Source: an uncultured Neptuniibacter sp. (GTDB lineage: Bacteria; Pseudomonadota; Gammaproteobacteria; Pseudomonadales; Balneatricaceae). From it: DNA of 64,000 bases. Shown here one piece after another: positions 61,375 to 64,000 of the stretch. Position 1 is the first letter of the stretch. Every line of letters starts with the position of its first letter. The stretch spans positions 186,001-250,000 of the forward strand of contig NZ_CANMIR010000004.1 of NCBI RefSeq assembly GCF_947498015.1, read 5' to 3'. Below the pieces are notes generated by a model. That model was given only the letters and a program-made list of their open reading frames with translations. It was not told the DNA's origin and ran no database searches. The translations under genes and the position numbers were made by a program.

Positions 61375-62828
61375 TGCTTTCACGAACCCGACCTACTGTA
61401 CTCTGTGTTGATGATGAGATCCGCTCCTTAGAGACGCTGGAGCGAACCCTCGATGAAGAGTTTGATGTGTTAACTGCATCCAATGCCGAACAGGCGATGG
61501 AACTCCTGCAGAAAAATGAGGTGCACGCGATTCTCTGTGATCAGCGGATGCCCGGCCAGACTGGCGTTGAGTTTCTGACAGAGGTACGCCAGCGCTGGCC
61601 TCAGGTGGCGCGCCTGATTCTCTCTGGATATACCGATTCTGAAGATATTATCAAAGGGTTGAATGAAGCCGGTATCCTGCAGTACATCACGAAACCCTGG
61701 CACCCGGATAACCTGTTACTGATCATGCGGGGGGCGTGCCGGCTCTATGAGCTGCAAAACGAGAATGAGTTGCTGGCGATGGAGATGCGCCTGACGGAAG
61801 GTCAGGCGGAGCAAAATATTGCAGCGAAGAAGCAGCGCCTGCAGCAGACCTTTCAACTGGATGAGATCCGTCGCCATCCCGCCAGTCCGATCAATAACCT
61901 CTGTGATCAAGCCGCGAAAATTGCGCCTTATGATGTATCTGTACTTGTGACGGGTCCCTCAGGTGCGGGTAAGGAACTGTTTGCCCGCGCGTTGCACTAC
62001 AACAGCCTCCGTGCAGATCGACCCTTTGTGGTTGAGAACTGCGGTGCGATGCCGGATGAGCTACTTGCTTCGGAGTTATTTGGACATAAGAAGGGCTCTT
62101 TCACTGGTGCGATTACCGATCATGTCGGCCTGTTTGAACAGGCTGATGGTGGCACGATCTTTCTTGATGAGATCGGAGAGATCAGCCCGGCTTTCCAGGT
62201 AAAACTACTACGAGTCTTACAGGAGCGGGAGGTCCGCCGTCTGGGTGAGCATCAACGCCGCAAGGTCAATGTTCGTGTGGTTGCCTCAACCAACCGTGAT
62301 CTGGAAGAGGAGGTCAGGGCAGGCCGGTTTAGACAGGATCTCTATTTCAGATTAGCTGAAGTCACGCTGGAGCTGCCCGCACTCGAAAAGCGTGGGATGG
62401 ATATCCCGGTGTTGGCGCAGGCCTTTCTCGCTACAGCAGTGCAGGCGTTTGATAAACCGGTTCAGGGATTCACCGAAGAAGCGCTCGATTGTATGAGGCG
62501 CTACTGCTGGCCGGGCAATGTTCGTGAACTGCAGAATGAGATTCGCCGCATGCTGGTTTTGACAGAAGGTGAGTGGTTGTCAGCAGATCTGTTGAGCCCC
62601 AGAGTTCTGCGGGCAGCGCCGGTTGAGGAAACCGCCGAGACCGAAGTGCTTGCGGGTCTCGATGGTACGCTGAAAGAGCGCATCGAAACATTGGAGAAAC
62701 GGATTCTGAGAGAAACACTGATCCGTCACCGCTGGAACAAGAGTCAGGCTTCACGAGAGCTTGGATTATCCCGAGTGGGCTTGCGCTCCAAGTTGGAACG
62801 CTACGGGTTAAACAAGGATTTTCACTAA
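61374..62828 (+). CDS. hupR: HupR/HoxA NtrC-family response regulator
   Basis: 484 residues: receiver domain with D56 (CDQRMPG) and K107, AAA+ domain with Walker A GPSGAGKE (194-201), sigma-54 contact loop GSFTGA (241-246, Ser for Ala of GAFTGA), Walker [11 protein letters not shown], arginine finger region and a C-terminal FIS-type helix-turn-helix ([20 protein letters not shown]). It is the partner of HupT. The intact GSFTGA and the -24/-12 promoter in front of hupD argue for sigma-54-dependent activation, unlike R. capsulatus HupR. Confidence 0.95.
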   Translation: MLSRTRPTVLCVDDEIRSLETLERTLDEEFDVLTASNAEQAMELLQKNEVHAILCDQRMPGQTGVEFLTEVRQRWPQVARLILSGYTDSEDIIKGLNEAGILQYITKPWHPDNLLLIMRGACRLYELQNENELLAMEMRLTEGQAEQNIAAKKQRLQQTFQLDEIRRHPASPINNLCDQAAKIAPYDVSVLVTGPSGAGKELFARALHYNSLRADRPFVVENCGAMPDELLASELFGHKKGSFTGAITDHVGLFEQADGGTIFLDEIGEISPAFQVKLLRVLQEREVRRLGEHQRRKVNVRVVASTNRDLEEEVRAGRFRQDLYFRLAEVTLELPALEKRGMDIPVLAQAFLATAVQAFDKPVQGFTEEALDCMRRYCWPGNVRELQNEIRRMLVLTEGEWLSADLLSPRVLRAAPVEETAETEVLAGLDGTLKERIETLEKRILRETLIRHRWNKSQASRELGLSRVGLRSKLERYGLNKDFH

Positions 62829-62849
62829 GTGTGAGGTCCGGATGCCATT

Positions 62850-64000
62850 ATGAGCAACTCAGCATTTAATATTCAGATTCATGGCCAGGTACAGGGGGTC
62901 GGGTTTCGTCCCTTTGTGCACAATCTTGCCCGACGCCTGGGAGTTGAAGGTGGGGTTTCGAATGGAGCTGATGGTGTCAAAGTGATTGCTCAGGCTCCTG
63001 AAGAGGTGCTGGAGCAGTTTGTGCATCTGCTTCAGTCCGAAGCCCCATCCATGGCCGAGATCGATACCATCAGTATTGACGCTGTTGATGTCATTCACGA
63101 GTGTGATGGCTTTAAAATTTTGACCACAGAGGGCGGGGAGGTTGATCAGACAGTCACCCCGGATGCTGCAGTGTGTATGGATTGCCTGACTGAGCTATTC
63201 GACCCGGACAATCGACGGTATCGGTATCCGTTTATTAACTGTACTAACTGTGGCCCGCGCTACAGTTTGATTACCGCACTGCCCTATGACCGCATCAATA
63301 CGACGATGTCAGCGTTTAGTTTATGTCCTCCCTGTCGAGAGGAGTATCTGAACCCTGATGATCGACGCTTCCACGCACAACCGACCGCTTGTGAATCTTG
63401 TGGGCCGCAATTGGCGCTTCATGATGCAGCGGGCGAGTTTACAACCAGTGAAGATCCTTTAGCGGATGCCCTTGAACTGATTCTTCAGGGGGGGATTTTG
63501 GCCATGAAGGGCGTGGGTGGATTTCATCTTGTGTGTGATGCGCGCAATGCCGACGCTGTAGAGAGGCTGCGATTTCGTAAACATCGGGATGAAAAACCGT
63601 TTGCGCTGATGGCTGCTAACCCGCAATCGCTGTCGCCGTTTGTGGAGCTGAATGAATCACGCAGGCAAAGGTTAACAGCCATGGATGCTCCGATCTGCCT
63701 GTGCCCGAAAAAGGAACTTGGAAGTGACCCGCTACCTGAGGGGATTGCGCCCGGGCTGGCCTGGTTGGGGGTGATGCTGCCACACGCCCCTGTGCACTAT
63801 CTGCTGTTTCATAAAGCCTCAGGAGAGCCCACAGGCACGCAGTGGCTATCTGAAGCGCAATCACTCCTGTTGGTCATGACCAGCGCTAACCTCAGTGGAA
63901 ACCCTCTGATTATTGACAATGAAACGGCTCTCAATGATCTGCAGGGTATCGCTGATGGTTTTTTAGTGCATGACCGGAGGATACATACCCGTTGTGATGA
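62850..64000 (+). CDS. hypF: Carbamoyltransferase HypF, N-terminal part
   Basis: Runs off the right edge; 383 codons visible from ATG 62850. The acylphosphatase domain (IHGQVQGVGFRPFVHNLARR, 11-30) is followed by two zinc-finger pairs, CMDC...CTNCG and CPPC...CESCG, and then the YrdC-like domain (GILAMKGVGGFHLVCDARNA, RKHRDEKPFALM, TSANLSGNPLI). HypF turns carbamoyl phosphate into the cyanide precursor handed to HypE. The stop and the Kae1-like domain are outside. hypCDE are expected beyond. Confidence 0.96.
   Translation, partial: MSNSAFNIQIHGQVQGVGFRPFVHNLARRLGVEGGVSNGADGVKVIAQAPEEVLEQFVHLLQSEAPSMAEIDTISIDAVDVIHECDGFKILTTEGGEVDQTVTPDAAVCMDCLTELFDPDNRRYRYPFINCTNCGPRYSLITALPYDRINTTMSAFSLCPPCREEYLNPDDRRFHAQPTACESCGPQLALHDAAGEFTTSEDPLADALELILQGGILAMKGVGGFHLVCDARNADAVERLRFRKHRDEKPFALMAANPQSLSPFVELNESRRQRLTAMDAPICLCPKKELGSDPLPEGIAPGLAWLGVMLPHAPVHYLLFHKASGEPTGTQWLSEAQSLLLVMTSANLSGNPLIIDNETALNDLQGIADGFLVHDRRIHTRCD

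Noticed and set aside
1-64000. CRISPR array
   Set aside because: No regularly spaced identical repeats were seen. The 32-bp array upstream of ftsA has a 17-bp palindromic unit in AT-rich leader DNA and only four copies, not a CRISPR layout.

Overview
The window looks like a moderate-GC chromosome segment of a marine-type gammaproteobacterium, probably Oceanospirillales. The basis is the protein families present (canonical FtsA/FtsZ, RmuC, HtpG, SelO, GcvP, a YdbH-YnbE-YdbL set, an E. coli-like tRNA-Ser(GGA)) plus several c-di-GMP enzymes and a [NiFe]-hydrogenase sensing and maturation cluster. The assignment is inferred from protein character; no database search was made.

Region 1 (1-11502) is the right-hand part of a Tn7-like transposon. 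Reading leftward it encodes TnsA, a 63-residue unknown protein, TnsB (DDE transposase), TnsC (AAA+), a TniQ protein and the start of a second TniQ/TnsD protein that runs off the left edge. Between tnsA and the right terminus lie a frameshifted serine recombinase, a tyrosine-recombinase remnant and a 1272-residue SIR2-domain protein resembling anti-phage sirtuins. The right end (TGT...ACA type, three repeats spaced 19-20 bp) sits 9 bp beyond the gcvP stop codon, so the 3' end of gcvP is the likely attachment site.

Region 2 (11512-29708) is host chromosome: gcvP; a DsbA-like isomerase and a GST; a TonB-dependent copper receptor; a CHASE4-GGDEF protein; a long leftward run from an O-methyltransferase through ydbH-ynbE-ydbL (envelope lipid transport) to an LpxR-like lipid A deacylase; a K+ channel; and rightward rmuC. 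A promoter-terminator pair upstream of the K+ channel gene outlines an unannotated RNA of about 120 nt.

Region 3 (29709-45739) holds ftsA-ftsZ without the usual dcw neighbours. They are preceded by a 500-bp AT-rich region with four 17-bp palindromes at an exact 32-bp period. Then come a haem-binding GGDEF protein, tRNA-Ser, a phosphoribosyltransferase, DNA repair genes (tag, an alkyltransferase-like protein), an rRNA methyltransferase, selO, a cold-shock gene, htpG behind a sigma-32-like promoter, an EAL protein, a cytochrome c5 and a DksA-like protein.

Region 4 (45772-64000) is hydrogenase biology: hupT-hupU-hupV (H2-sensing kinase and regulatory hydrogenase), then an interruption (dioxygenase-like gene, chemoreceptor, dual-SBP GGDEF protein, purC), then hupDFGHIJK-hypAB-hupR-hypF behind a strong sigma-54 promoter. 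The catalytic hupSLC genes, which normally stand directly ahead of hupD, are absent from the window.
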